A DNA stretch of 64,000 nt, taken from the NCBI GenBank assembly GCA_946803715.1, contig CAMPET010000108.1, forward strand, positions 169,211 to 233,210, written 5' to 3'. The translations under genes and the position numbers were made by a program. The notes under the pieces were generated by a model that saw only the letters and a program-made list of their open reading frames with translations, was not told the DNA's origin and searched no databases. Position 1 is the stretch's first letter; the number at the start of each line of letters is the position of its first letter. Shown piece after piece: positions 13,701 to 26,800 of the stretch. Source of the stretch: Beroe ovata. Lineage: Eukaryota > Ctenophora > Nuda > Beroida > Beroidae.

Positions 13701-15273
13701 TGAATGAAGATGACAAGACATTATTACACAGGATTAACTTGGTGAGCTGTTCAGTGAAACTGGAAGAATCCTACTCAAATATTTGCCACATTTGTGATTT
13801 GAAAACATAGTACACACAACGGACAACCTGAACCTAATTATAGGTTTGAAACAACTATGTCTGAACGAAGTCTCAAGTCAGAACCTAATTAATTATTTCT
13901 AACCAGCAACACAAACAAAAGATGAAACACAAACGCAAGTACCCGCGTTTCATCGAACAAAACACCAACGCATTGTGAAGGAATGTGATACACTACGCTC
14001 TCTCTGTATCAAATCACGCGCGCGCGTCGCAATTGCACGTGATTTTCGACGCGGCACGTGACCGCGCATTGGGAAATACCGTGGTGTAAATATGTGTGTG
14101 ATACACGCGTTGCTGTTGAAACACCATCTAAAACCAAATGTCATTTACGTGAAAATTGGGTTAATGAATTGTCGTTGCATGTGACATAGACGGTAATTGG
14201 AGATCTAAAATTTAGAATTCGGGACCAATTTTTCTAAAAATATATGTCTCATTAAATCTAAACATTCCTCCAATTGAATTAATTCATTATCAGAGCACAA
14301 TACTGGGAAAATTGTTATAGTTGGTTGAAATGAATCCTCAATAATCATTTTATGTGTTTTGAGTATAGAGTCGAGAGTCAAGTTCGTTAAAAAAAATTCC
14401 TCGACCCAAGCTGAAAGCTCGCTCCAAAATCAGACATCGATGTCATTCCTTAAATCCAGAATTGGAGAAGTGATCAAATTTTTCATGAATGCTTGCCATA
14501 ATCAGGAACCATTTATCAACGTCGCTGTACCAAGTCCTCAATTACATTGAGTCTGAGTAAGTGAGTCGAACTGAGATTTCCATAAGCAATTGAAACGAGA
14601 CGTCGGCAAATCGAGCCGGGATCTACTGTAAATTCCCGGCTTTCGTATCACACTGACTACCCCAATTAAAATAACAATATATCCCCAGGTCTGTCGATAT
14701 CATGTATTCTGTGATAATGACAACCAGAATGGGGGAGACAGTGAAATTTGGGCAGGGGGATTACAACAATGCTGCTAGCTGGTGCTCTGTAAAATATATA
14801 GATTCCGAGATTCGCCGATCAATAAGCCACAGCGTTTAAAGTCGACATTTACATCACAGAATTGGCTATTGATACAGTAAACAGCTACTCGCATCATCAC
14901 TTATTCAGGACAAAAGACGTGTCAATAAATTCATATTCGTTGTGAGTGCTGACGTTTCTTGGTTACCGATAACCGATCTCTACTCGTATATTCGCGGTAT
15001 ATTATTCATGATCTTCCTGGATTATCACTTAGATCCCTCATATAATCCCTCATAGATCCCTCACATATCGGGACGGGGAATAGGGAATGAGGAGGGCTAG
15101 TCAAACTGTCTCCACCCTGTCTCCAGGGTACTTGGAGACTAATCCAACGGTGATCACGTGACCCCGGTCCCCCCTGCAGCAATATTGTTATCACACTAGT
15201 ACCCACACCAGGGACATGGTGGGGCGTCACAATCTCTCCCTCACTCGCAGCACCAGCTATCGCACATGCCTAT

Positions 15274-15426
15274 TTATGTGACTACATTTGGTTCCCATTC
15301 ATCCGATAGCTGGGCGATGTGGTAACGAGTCACAGTGCAGTCATCTATATCAGCTGCTGCTTGGGGCATGAGTATTAAGATGAGCTCATGGGTGGCAGCT
15401 CCTGGAGTCTTGATGGAGACACCATT
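15274..15426 (-). other. Possible orphan terminal exon
   Basis: A plausible acceptor (GCACTCACAG) is followed by about 50 codons with coding-like composition (NGVSIKTPGAATHEL... ending EWEPNVVT) and a stop. I do not recognise the domain. No convincing upstream exon in matching phase was found; the nearest candidate around 15640-15680 reads out of frame with it. It may be chance. Confidence 0.2.
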
Positions 15427-17776
15427 CTGTGAGTGCGCGTGCGTGGGGGTGTAATAAATAATAATGACATTGAGAATATTTCTACATAGTATACATAGCT
15501 CATAATCATAGCAGCATGGAATCGAGTTGATTGGGTAGATATGTAAATTCATGGGTAAAATCATAGCCCATCGCATGTGTAATGGATGCGGGTGATAATA
15601 TGCAGCATAGTAGCTACACGTGCACATACCCTGATAGACATGATTCATATTCTCAGAGTCAGACTGGGATATGGACGCTCCCTAAAATCACTCCTCACTG
15701 AAGGACCACACTAAGCCAGGGTTTGGCGTTTGCTGTAGTTGTAATGATCATGTGATTCTATAAACGCGATGCTGGAATTGACGGAAAGACGGATCAATGC
15801 TCTGAAGTCCCAGGCCATGTCTTAATCTGATGATTTGTCCAACCCATCGTGGATGATCCAAATAAGCTGAAAGACCAACTTGTCCATCATGCTGAACAAT
15901 ATTACACAGTTCCTCGACGTCGCACATTTCGAACACGTCCACCAGACATGTGATAATTGCAATTTCCAAGCTCACGATCAAGCTTGTCACCATGTCCTAT
16001 TTCACTATAATGCATTGTCAACATGCAATTAAAACTCCACGCCCTATTTTGATACTCAAATCTCTCTCCCTGTATATATAGTTCCCCCTTTTCGCTATCA
16101 TGCACTCACACACGCGCTTCTTTCACACTCAGTGTCAGTGTGAAAGTGCTAAGTTGTCAATATAGACTGCGTGAGTACGTGTTGACACACGTGATGACAC
16201 CACACCAACATTGCGAAACACTGCAGTACACGGGTAACAGTCCATGCAGCTGAGTCTGAACAGCCCATGCAGCAAGACATGGCTAATTCATCCACACCCA
16301 GCCACTGCAATTATTGTCCCGACATAACTATCTCAATCCCTATACATATTGTGTTCCCCGGTGCAAATTGTCTGTCTAGCTGTACCATATGGGCCCTGTT
16401 TAGTGTCAGCATACCATGAGTAGCCGTGAGAAGCGGCCAATTAAATCCATTACTACGGGAACACGTCTAATTCTCATTTTCAATAGATACGTGTCACGTG
16501 CTAATTAAACTGTTCCACACATACAGCTACTCACGTCCTTCTTTTCATCTTGTTTCGTGTTATATACTGCCACGCGCATATATAGCCCACGCATTTCCGT
16601 GTGTGATTCATTTCTCGCTAAAATTCTTAATGACCGCAATTTCAACAGCAATTTTAAGCCAAATTAGCCGTTATTAAAATATTTTCAACACTGCATAGGT
16701 TCATGATGTGCTACATGTATTGTAATGCTGCATACGAGCCGCGGCGGCACGGGTCATGTCTAATTTACACGGAAGGAGGATTCGTGGAAGAATGCTCCAT
16801 GACCATATCACGTGACAGCATGATTCGGCAAGCTCCTATATGTGTATGCAGTCAGCTCTAAAACTGTCACCGCGCTCGCGCGCGTACATGTCCAACTAGG
16901 TTCATTTTCACCCCCCACTTAAAATTTAATTATTTTTTCACCAGCTACTCGCATCTATTATAGCAGAGCAGCGGTAGCTCTGTATATGATGAAACCAAAA
17001 CGTCAAACAGCGCTGTCATGACTTGTTCCGATTTTACATTCCGAGTTCTTAGACTTTGGGTGTTAATTGGCAGCAATGTGCGTTCACAGTACAATTTAAA
17101 CGCATGTGTCAGCAGTCGAATTTTCACAATTTTCACAATTTCGGGAGAAATTTAAATCATCGAATTTGGGTTCTATTCTAGGATGGTGGATGATTTAGCA
17201 GATGAATTAAGAGGCAAATTAGGTATTTCAGCGGGCACATTCCCGGTGATGTGGTGGTGATAGTGATACGTCATGAATACGGAAGTGTTGATCTCCTCGG
17301 AACCAGCGCTTCATGCAGCAAAGCTCGATGCTTCCGTGTCATGCAGGTGCCGTCTTGCAGACAGTCAACATCTCTACATCGACTGTCAAGTGGTACCCAT
17401 GTATCGTGTTTGGTATATGTTCCTTAGAGTGACAGTCAGAATACGCACCTGTCATACACAGCTACCAACAATAGACAGGGTGATACAGCTGCTGTAGTAT
17501 GCACACACAGAACTGGGTGCATTGTATGGCAATTAACAGAAACAATAGAGCTACTCGTGGAATCACACAATGGAATAGCCGTGAGACAGATCCTGAATAT
17601 GGAAGAGATAGTCAACGACAATCATAGCCAGGCCAAATAGTCATAGTGTAGTACATCTCTATGCAGTCGCGTGCGTTTCTCGAGTTTTTGCGATTAGAGT
17701 AGGTACTCTCTTCAGTATTTCATGCTTCCGATACTCAGCTCTACATTATATTCAGTGTGATCCCCGGACACAAATA

Positions 17777-20700
17777 ATGGCGGACGAAGGTTTACCGCCA
17801 CCGCGGCGGCCTAGAGAACTAAAGAGAGTAGCGACGAGGAAGAAGCTGGTAGAAACGGAGGAGCTAATGACACATATCATACAGAGACCAAGATGGAAGG
17901 GAGTAGTGTTCATAGCGGGGATTGTTTTCATATCTTCGGTAGGTACAACTATGATATCATGAGTCAGGACAGATAAAATTGATACAAAAACTTACAAAAA
18001 TACGCATCATGCGAGTTTCTCTTGGGCTTGGCCGCCCAAAGAATGAAATTCAAGTTTTTTGCTATTTGCTCGTGTGCACTGCGCAAACACCCAAGTATCA
18101 GTACTATATGTTTCAGTTAGGGGGCCTACAGACCTCATTCAACACACTAGCCGGACACATTCCGTATAGCAAGTGGAAATGCAACGAGAATTTCAGTCAG
18201 AGGTGCATCCAGCTTACACAAGGTACAAAACTCATGGAACTGCTATAATGCACGTGCTGAATACTGATGCACGTGTGCAAGTAACGATGATACTTGGCAA
18301 TATTCCAACTGAACACATACCTATAATAGACGGGAGTCACTTCAACAAGACGACGCTCTGTGGACAGAGGTTGAAGCAAGGGCTCCACTTTGGCTGGGAC
18401 TTTGACCCACGCAAGCACTACACCACAGAATGGGGGCTGTACTGCGAGAATTGGTCTCTCCACACCATGGTGACCAACAGGTTCCTAGGAGGGAGTGTCG
18501 CTGGAGCACTTCTGTCGGGGTAGGTATAGTTGAAAAACACGGTTTTTTGTAAGTTATTTAATAATCATTTTTTCGTAACTAATAGTTACGAAAAAATGAT
18601 CATGGCATTGATAATTTTCATGCTCAAACGTAGGTAATAACTCACGTATATTTTACAATTGTTTTTCCACTCACAGCTTCCTGGTTGATGTGATTGGGAG
18701 GAAGTCCACAGCACTAATTGGACTGCTCATCACTGTGCCCTCCACCTTTATCTCCACCTTCTCTCCACATGCACACCTTCTCGGCATGTTCCGACTGCTA
18801 CAAGGTGCAGGATATACCAGGGAATATCTGGCGATGGGTTGATGCCTTCTTGAATCATATCACAGAAACTGTCATCTGTTTGAAGTTATGAAATTGTCAT
18901 CTGGTTGAAATTGAACTCATCGTCTGATTGAAATGATGAACTACGTACTAATCCGAGGCATATCTCACGGCCAGGTTTTGGGATGATGGTCTACTACTCA
19001 GCTGTGTACATCTACCTGCTTGAGATCTGTCCGCCAGCATACCGTGTGACAATTTCCACTATCTACATGGTCAACTGGGATGTTGGGATAATCATCGCAA
19101 CCACCATCTTCCACATCGTTGAGACGTTAGTTCCACCACCTGAACAATATTTAACAGTGAATATGGATTCATTTTGGCCAACGGGATTCCAAGCACCATC
19201 CAGTGGCATTTGAACATTATCTTAGTACTACTACTTAGTACTTATACAGATCCTCACCAATACACAGATACTAACTACATACCAAAACTGAAACTTACCA
19301 ATGCTGTTATACTTGGCGAGAATGAGAATATGAAATCCAGCATAGATCGCCAGGTCATGCATCATTGTATCCACCCCTTCCTCTTTCAGGTGGAGTGGTC
19401 TGCTCTCAGTTACAGGGTTTCTCCTGGTTCTTGGCATTGTGCCACTCCTACTGGGACCAGATAGCCCGAGATTTCAGCTGGTTACTCTCAGTAAGCATGT
19501 GCTATGAAAAATTCATATATAGTGAGACTGAGATGCTAAGAGAATTTGGTGTCATAATCTGTATAAGATAGTGATAGAAACAGGATTTCATCGAAACATT
19601 TACCACAGTTTATTGCTTTGTTCCAGGAAGGGCGGAAGATGCAAAAGCGAGTTTGGAGCATTTGTGTGAGATCTCTGGCTACCGATTTGTATTCGACGAG
19701 ACAAACTACAGTTTGAAATTTCGAGAGCAGCGACTAGCTGAGATCACTGGCCTGAACCTCTTCAGACTTCACCCGTAAGTGGGAATTAGATGTGTCACAG
19801 TACTGTAACTTAGCCCATCTTCAATTCAAACACTATACAGCGCTATACAGTATACAGTACCAAAATGAGGAGTGACGTTTTACACTTACAGGAAGTTTGT
19901 GCGGCAGACACTGATTCTGTTTGCTATCTGGTTCGTTGGCGGCTTCTCTTACTACGGTTTCACTGCGACTTTCAGTAGTCTGAGCAGTGACATCACCATC
20001 AGTAGTCTTTGCACAGGTGAAGCGAACGACCATTTCATTGAAGTCTTCATTCGACTTCGAGGACAGGCCTGTGAACGAAATCATATTGAGTTTGCAGTAG
20101 TAGGTGAATTCCCTCCCAATCCCATGACTCCCTCGTATGACTTTCCCCGTTAGGTGTGGGAGGAATACTTGCATCCCTAATCTCAGTCCCTCCACTCCTA
20201 TTTCTGGGTAGAAGACCAACCCTCCTCATCTTCTCGGTGATAGGTACATGTAGCTATGATCGCTCCCCCTTCTGTAGCGCTACCATATTTCAGTTTTCTT
20301 GAATTCTCCCGGGACCTTCCAACATCTCTCTCAGGAAGCGCCACATTTGTCCTGATGGTGTTCTCGTGGCCCCACATCGCCTCTCTCTCAGCGGAGGAGA
20401 TGATAGGAATGTGTGGCTACACCAGTGTCTCGGCAATATACTGCTGTATGTACCTCTTCACCTTCGAGCAGGCACCCACAACACACAGAGGAAGGATCTT
20501 CAGTGCTTGCCAGTTCGCTGCTAGGATAGGTGAGTGCGTTGCTAGGATACGGGTGGGTAGCAGTGNATTCGACGAGACAAACTACAGTTTGAAATTTCGA
20601 GAGCAGCGACTAGCTGAGATCACTGGCCTGAACCTCTTCAGACTTCACCCGTAAGTGGGAATTAGATGTGTCACAGTACTGTAACTTAGCCCATCTTCAA

Positions 20701-22978
20701 TTCAAACACTATACAGCGCTATACAGTATACAGTACCAAAATGAGGAGTGACGTTTTACACTTACAGGAAGTTTGTGCGGCAGACACTGATTCTGTTTGC
20801 TATCTGGTTCGTTGGCGGCTTCTCTTACTACGGTTTCACTGCGACTTTCAGTAGTCTGAGCAGTGACATCACCATCAGTAGTCTTTGCACAGGTGAAGCG
20901 AACGACCATTTCATTGAAGTCTTCATTCGACTTCGAGGACAGGCCTGTGAACGAAATCATATTGAGTTTGCAGTAGTAGGTGAATTCCCTCCCAATCCCA
21001 TGACTCCCTCGTATGACTTTCCCCGTTAGGTGTGGGAGGAATACTTGCATCCCTNACATTATCTTAGTACTACTACTTAGTACTTATACAGATCCTCACC
21101 AATACACAGATACTAACTACATACCAAAACTGAAACTTACCAATGCTGTTATACTTGGCGAGAATGAGAATATGAAATCCAGCATAGATCGCCAGGTCAT
21201 GCATCATTGTATCCACCCCTTCCTCTTTCAGGTGGAGTGGTCTGCTCTCAGTTACAGGGTTTCTCCTGGTTCTTGGCATTGTGCCACTCCTACTGGGACC
21301 AGATAGCCCGAGATTCCAGCTGGTTACTCTCAGTAAGCATGTGCTATGAAAAATTCATATATAGTGAGACTGAGATGCTAAGAGAATTTGGTGTCATAAT
21401 CTGTATAAGATAGTGATAGAAACAGGATTTCATCGAAACATCTACCAAAGTTTATTGTTTTGTTCCAGGAAGGGCGGAAGATGCAAAAGCGAGTTTGGAG
21501 CATTTGTGTGAGATCTCTGGCTACCGATTTGTATTCGACGAGACAAACTACAGTTTGAAATTTCGGGAGCAGCGACTAGCTGAGATCACTGGCCTGAACC
21601 TCTTCAGACTTCACCCGTAAGTGGGAATTAGATGTGTCACAGTACTGTAACTTAGCCCATCTTCAATTCAAACACTATACAGCGCTATACAGTATACAGT
21701 ACCAAAATGAGGAGTGACGTTTTACACTTACAGGAAGTTTGTGCGGCAGACACTGATTCTGTTTGCTATCTGGTTCGTTGGCGGCTTCTCTTACTACGGT
21801 TTCACTGCGACTTTCAGTAGTCTGAGCAGTGACATCACCATCAGTAGTCTTTGCACAGGTGAAGCGAACGACCATTTCATTGAAGTCTTCATTCGACTTC
21901 GAGGACAGGCCTGTGAACGAAATCATATTGAGTTTGCAGTAGTAGGTGAATTCCCTCCCAATCCCATGACTCCCTCGTATGACTTTCCCCGTTAGGTGTG
22001 GGAGGAATACTTGCATCCCTAATCTCAGTCCCTCCACTCCTATTTCTGGGTAGAAGACCAACTCTCCTCATCTTCTCGGTGATAGGTACATGAAGCTATG
22101 ATCGTTCCCCCTTCTGTAGCGCTACCTTACTTCAGTTTTCTCGAATTCTCCCGGGACCCTCCACCATCTCTCTCAGGAAGCGCCACATTTGTCCTGATGG
22201 TGTTCCCGTGGCCCCACATCGCCTTTCTCTCAGCGGAGGAGATGATAGGAATGTGTGGCTACACCAGTGTCTCGGCAATATACTGCTGTATGTATCTCTT
22301 TACCTTCGAGCAGGCACCCACAACACACAGAGGAAGGATCTTCAGTGCTTGCCAGTTCGCTGCTAGGATAGGTGAGTGCGTTGCTAGGATACGGGTGGGT
22401 AGCAGTGTCAGTGTGTTGCTAGGATACTCTGGATAGGTGACGTTTCTAGGACACTGGTGACTGTCATGTTTCGCGATAGTGTAACCGTATTTCATGTCCT
22501 ATCACACTCAGGATCAGTATTGGGGACAGAAGCATCTCTACTAAACGAAACTCACAAGTAAGTTGTACTGACACTTGGTACTGACACTTCTGATGCTGCT
22601 GTTGAACATGACTCCTCCTAACACTGACACATGATTCAGGTACGTTCATCTGTTTATCTTCGCCTCACTTCTCCTGTTGGTGGGTGGGATAGCATTCTTT
22701 ACACCGGAAACTAGGGGGAGACCAACGCCAGACGTTCCAATAGAGGTACCATCGATATGATCATCAAATTCTGCCTTTCTCACATGGAAGTGGAGTTGAT
22801 TGGATAGCACGAGGGTGACAAAGGTAAAGGGCACAAAGGTGTGTGACACGGATTAGTTGACACCAGCTCTTTTTGACACCAGGTGGAAAAGAGGGAAGAA
22901 AAGGACGAGGAAGATGAAAAGAGTGGAGAAGATAAAGACGGGAAGAGTGGGGAGGAGTTGCAGACAGATTCGATTTGA
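17777..22978 (+). CDS. SLC22-like major facilitator superfamily transporter (locus with assembly duplications)
   Basis: A 12-helix organic-ion-type MFS transporter, likely in the plasma membrane. In-phase exons: 17777-17938, 18117-18222, 18330-18519, 18677-18804, 18975-19125, 19158-19202, 19390-19490, 19627-19774, 19892-20016, 20154-20243, 20335-20529, then 22512-22557, 22640-22745 and 22883-22978. Together they encode about 562 residues, normal for SLC22. Visible hallmarks are a Cys-containing loop after TM1, the TEWGLYC motif before TM2, the DVIGRKS loop after TM2-3, LLGPDSPRF after TM6, and FFTPETRGRPTP after TM12. The tail is a Glu/Lys/Asp-rich cytosolic stretch. The exons at 19390-20529 reappear at 20567-22371 because of scaffold joins and should be counted once. 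The 32-bp intron at 19126-19157 and the weak donor after 19202 are the least certain parts; a frameshift is the alternative. The substrate cannot be told from sequence. Confidence 0.82.
18564..18600. repeat. Perfect hairpin, 17-bp arms, in transporter intron
   Basis: ATCATTTTTTCGTAACT, a 3-base loop AAT, then the exact reverse complement, 45 bp after the exon ending at 18519. In the pre-mRNA this would fold into a stable stem close to the donor site. Confidence 0.8.
19214..20565. other. Transporter contig copy A
   Basis: First copy of the central transporter exons. Positions 19214-20565 match 21056-22407 at a constant offset of 1842 with scattered single-base differences, and 19691-20178 match 20567-21054 at an offset of 876. 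The copy ends at the single N at 20566. Confidence 0.85.
20567..21054. repeat. Duplicated contig fragment B (artefact)
   Basis: A 488-bp segment bounded by single Ns at 20566 and 21055. It appears identical to 19691-20178, starts in the middle of one transporter exon and stops in the middle of another. That position and identity point to an assembly overlap laid end to end rather than a biological duplication. Confidence 0.85.
21056..22407. repeat. Second haplotype copy C of transporter exons
   Basis: Repeats 19214-20565 with no length change over 1.35 kb but with scattered substitutions, for example in the intron around 21440-21465 and synonymous changes in exons. Exon equivalents are 21232-21332, 21469-21616, 21734-21858, 21996-22085 and 22177-22371. 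It runs on uninterrupted into the real 3' exons, so this contig is probably the allele that carries the gene's end. Confidence 0.8.
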
Positions 22979-23871
22979 GAGTGCTCCATAACTATTAACT
23001 CCCTTCTCAGCAGTAGGCAGAAGTGCTATAAAAATGAGAACTTATGAGCAATTAACATGATATCCGATTCTTTTTACAATCAATTTCGAGAATCCTGATA
23101 AAGCTTATTTACATCGAAATTATCTTAAAATTCAACGTTCAGACACTCTGTTCAATAACAAGATATGTGGGTGTTTTGAGATTGTCTGAATAATAAATAA
23201 AGTTAAAATATATGTACAAAATCATATCCAATCATATGTAACTCAAATCAGTGACTGTAGCAAAACGAGATTAAATAACTATAGTAATCACAATAAAAAT
23301 CAATCAGACGTTTAAGAAGTTATTTTAACTTAACCATGCAGATTTTAATCAAAAAACTTTAGTACACTTAACTCCTTTTTATCGATGGTTAACAATGTTT
23401 AATCGATGAAGTATATGGATTATTGAATTGATTAATATCTTGTCGATTAATTGAAATTAAAGAACTTCTTTAAAGAGTCTTTCATCCCTTCTGCCTGTCT
23501 TGTTGCTCAGCTTCTATCTATTAAATTTTCAAGTAGCATAAATATCAAATATCATATTCAAATCTTCATAAAAAAAGTTCCTGACACATTTTGAAATTCC
23601 TAGAGACCTTTCTCAATGGCCCACAGACTATCCAACTCCACTGATGATCTTTTCCTCGTGAAAACTTGTGGCAACGCTCATGAGTAGCGGAGTCACAATT
23701 TTGAACCCCAACAAAAACTTTCGACCAGCATATAATACACCCTCCTTGACCCTCTTTTCTTCAAGTCCTAAATCTTCTCAGTGACTTCTCTACTTCTTTA
23801 CGGAGCTCATACAACATGATTATCTGATCGTATAAAAACTGGCGTATAAAAACCACGTGTATGTCATACGA
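22979..23871. other. Convergent 3' intergenic region
   Basis: AT-rich DNA between the stop of the plus-strand transporter and the stop of the minus-strand sushi/FN3 gene. Overlapping AATAAA hexamers at 23192-23201 lie about 215 bp after the transporter stop and are a reasonable polyadenylation signal. No open reading frame of interest is present. Confidence 0.6.
23192..23201 (+). terminator. Candidate polyadenylation signal of the transporter
   Basis: Two overlapping AATAAA hexamers about 215 bp downstream of the transporter stop codon, on the sense strand, in AT-rich sequence. Confidence 0.45.
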
Positions 23872-26800
23872 TCACACAAGTGCTGACTTGGTCGAGATAG
23901 TGTCATCGTCATATTTGCTGTTGCTAAACGCAGATGGGTTGAAGTACGTGTCTGCTACATCCTCAGTAATTCCACTATCACTATCAGCAATCTCCATCCG
24001 TAATTCCTAGGTTAAGAGCCCGTCAATAGATCACGTGTATTGATCATGAGAGAGCCGGGGAGGAGGTGATAGGTGAGGAAATTTCATGAGATGAGATCCT
24101 TCTGACACATCGTGAGTAGTGAAGTGTCCATTTGTAATTTGATCAAAACGAGAAGTGCTTGATGATAAACTCCAAAAGGAAGAGATGAGCAGTGAGAGTT
24201 AAAGATTACGAGTTCTATGAAGTTGAATCCAAAATTATGGATCAATCAAAGGAAATTGATGTCATAAACGTGAGAAATTGCAAAATATATCAATATGGTG
24301 AGATGGGGGGAGAAATTAACGGATGCTGAGGATGATGAATTCGAAAAACAACCTCTTTCGAAAAACACCCCTGTTCCCTGAACGTTATTGCTATGGAAAC
24401 CAACTCAAATACCCGGCGACCCCACCCACCTGTGATCCGTAGGACGTAGCTTTACTCCTCACAGAGTGGTTTCTCATCAGTTCAAGATCCATCTTGTTCT
24501 CGAAGTAGGCGTTCTCGTGAACGTATGACCGAGGTGTTTGCGTGGGTGAAATCGTCCTATTGGGAGAGGGGGCGATGAAGGGAAGGGGAGGGGTGAGAAG
24601 AGCGGTGAGAGAGAGAGATGGGGATCGTTCCCCGTGTGAAAGAGATATTTAATTTCTAAAATGCCGTCGTTACAAAACCAGTTTCCAGTTTTGTAACGAC
24701 TATATGTTTTGATGGAATACAACGACGATCTTTGAAGGGAAACCACGCATAACTCACCCATTGAGGGAGTTCTCATTGACTTTCTTAGCGTTGTAAGTGC
24801 CGCGCACCCTCCTGCTCCTTAACACGAGTATCAGAATGATGGTAATTATGATGAGGAATCCTACGACCCCGGCCCCGATATAGTAGTACAGAGTGTAGTC
24901 TTTGCTTGTCACCACCACCGCCTCTGTAATTGGGTAATGGGATGATTAGATAATGATATAATGGGGTAATTACAGAATACAGCTGGATACTGGGAGGAAG
25001 GGTGGACGTGGCGAGATGAGATTGAGAAGATAAGAAAGGGTAGACAATAGTTTAAACAGGAAGGGCGACTCGCCACAAATAATAGCAATTCTCTCAATCT
25101 CAACAATGGTAGTATTCAAGTCCCAATGGTCAATCGCTATGTCACATGATGTGAATGTTCAATCCTCACCTTGCTTAATGCACTCCACCGGACCCTTGAA
25201 AATGAGGTCCCTATCCGGAACTATGTACTGGTTCTTGTTGTTGCAGAACAGCGACATGCTCGCCACCTGCGTTACCTCACCTGCAATAAGAATACAGTTG
25301 AGGCATAATGACATCGGCATTGAAATTCATAGTAATTGCAACTTCATCTCAGCAAGATTTAGTAACTTATGTGGTTGCTATTTATCGGAATGCTGGGATT
25401 GACTGGACTATAATAGAAAATGGTACAGAAAATCTGTGAAAGAATCCCTAAGGAATTCAAGTTCATCTCCAATGTTTACCTTCCTCGTTTCTCTGGGCGG
25501 TTGTGTACCCCTCCATACACTCAAACGAGACGAGGGTATTCTCCTTGACATATGCGAACAGAGCTTCAGTCCCATTGGCACAGTTGTTACAATCCAGTGA
25601 CCCACAATCAGCTGAAATAATAGCACTGATGTCACAGGGACACAAAGACGAGACAATGGACCAATGATTAAGTGTGAAAAAGTAGCGCAAGTTATTTCAT
25701 TGAACATTTTCAGCAAATTCCAACAGAATAAGGAGCCGCGGCGAAACTACGGTCAAACCTGTAGTGATTGTTGTAAGAGTAGTTTTCATGCCGTATCCAT
25801 CTGAACCCACAGCTTGCGCTATCTCCACAGTATAGACGGTAGAAAGAGCCAGGTCTGGGAGCGTGAGCGCCGGAACATCGGCTAAACGGGGGATGAAAAG
25901 AGAATTATAAATAGAACTTCTTGAGGAGGGCCACAGTAGCTATGAATCACGTGGCACTCATAGGTCAATCGCTCTAACGTGATGAGATTTCTTTGCGATA
26001 TGAACAAAGCTGGAAGTGTAGCTTTCTCAAACCTGGAAAAGGGTACCGTGCACCGTTCATGAATACCACGTATTCTGTAGACTCCGCATCACGTTTGTTA
26101 TTCTGGCTGACTCGCGAGATGGTAACATCGGTACTGGTGTTAGTGACCGTGAACAGGGAGGCTTGAGGACTGAGAGGCGCTGGGGGAGGGGAGAAGGAGT
26201 AGAGGATTTGATCATTCAGATAATATTCTATGGTCATTATTCAGTATTCCGCGATACACGGATCGTTAACAAGATAATATAATCGTCTCACCGCTATCCA
26301 TATCCTCAGAGTATTCACCGCCCATGTATCGCTCATTCTTCCCATCCAACATAACAAACCGTTCCGTTGCTATGGTTACACGGAATGTTTTGCCAGGATC
26401 AATGTTAATTAACGGAACGGTAAAACCGGATGTTGTTTTGGAAACAAGTTGGTTGTTTCCCTCATATACTGCAACCTCGTAGCTCGATGCATCTGGAACC
26501 TCACTGAAATGAATTATTCAAATTTCAGGTAGTTATGGAAGTCAGTGTTGAGGATAAGAACAAATGGTATCCTCAGTCCTGTTCTAACGAGAGTTCGATT
26601 TTAATCTATGTTCATTCACCTCCACGAGATTTGGACGTCTGTTTGTTTGATGGTGAAAGTCAGGTCTGAAACACGGCTCGGTCCTGTAAAAAGCATCGTT
26701 AATTGCCGTATTTAGCTTAGTTAATCTCCGTGAATGTTCTGGAAGTTGGTGGAAGTTGGAATGTAGATTTAAAGAAGTATGATTTGAGAATCGGGTCAAT

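Larger units (their letters stand above)
5569..17776. other. 12 kb gene-poor region
   Basis: No recognisable protein domain was found on either strand. Open frames are short, poor in composition, or come from microsatellites. The region contains CA/TG runs (7661-7694 and 10330-10432, the latter with an N at 10362), a CACGTG cluster near 8049-8126, a perfect palindrome at 10677-10711, and many AT-rich segments. It could hold the promoters of the divergent flanking genes (FLYWCH-BTB leftwards, transporter rightwards), non-coding RNA, or genes too diverged to see. One weak orphan exon candidate is listed separately at 15274-15426. Confidence 0.5.

Noticed and set aside
20047-20229. 60-codon minus-strand open frame repeated at 21889-22071
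   Set aside because: It is antisense to transporter exons; its repetition only reflects the duplicated contigs.
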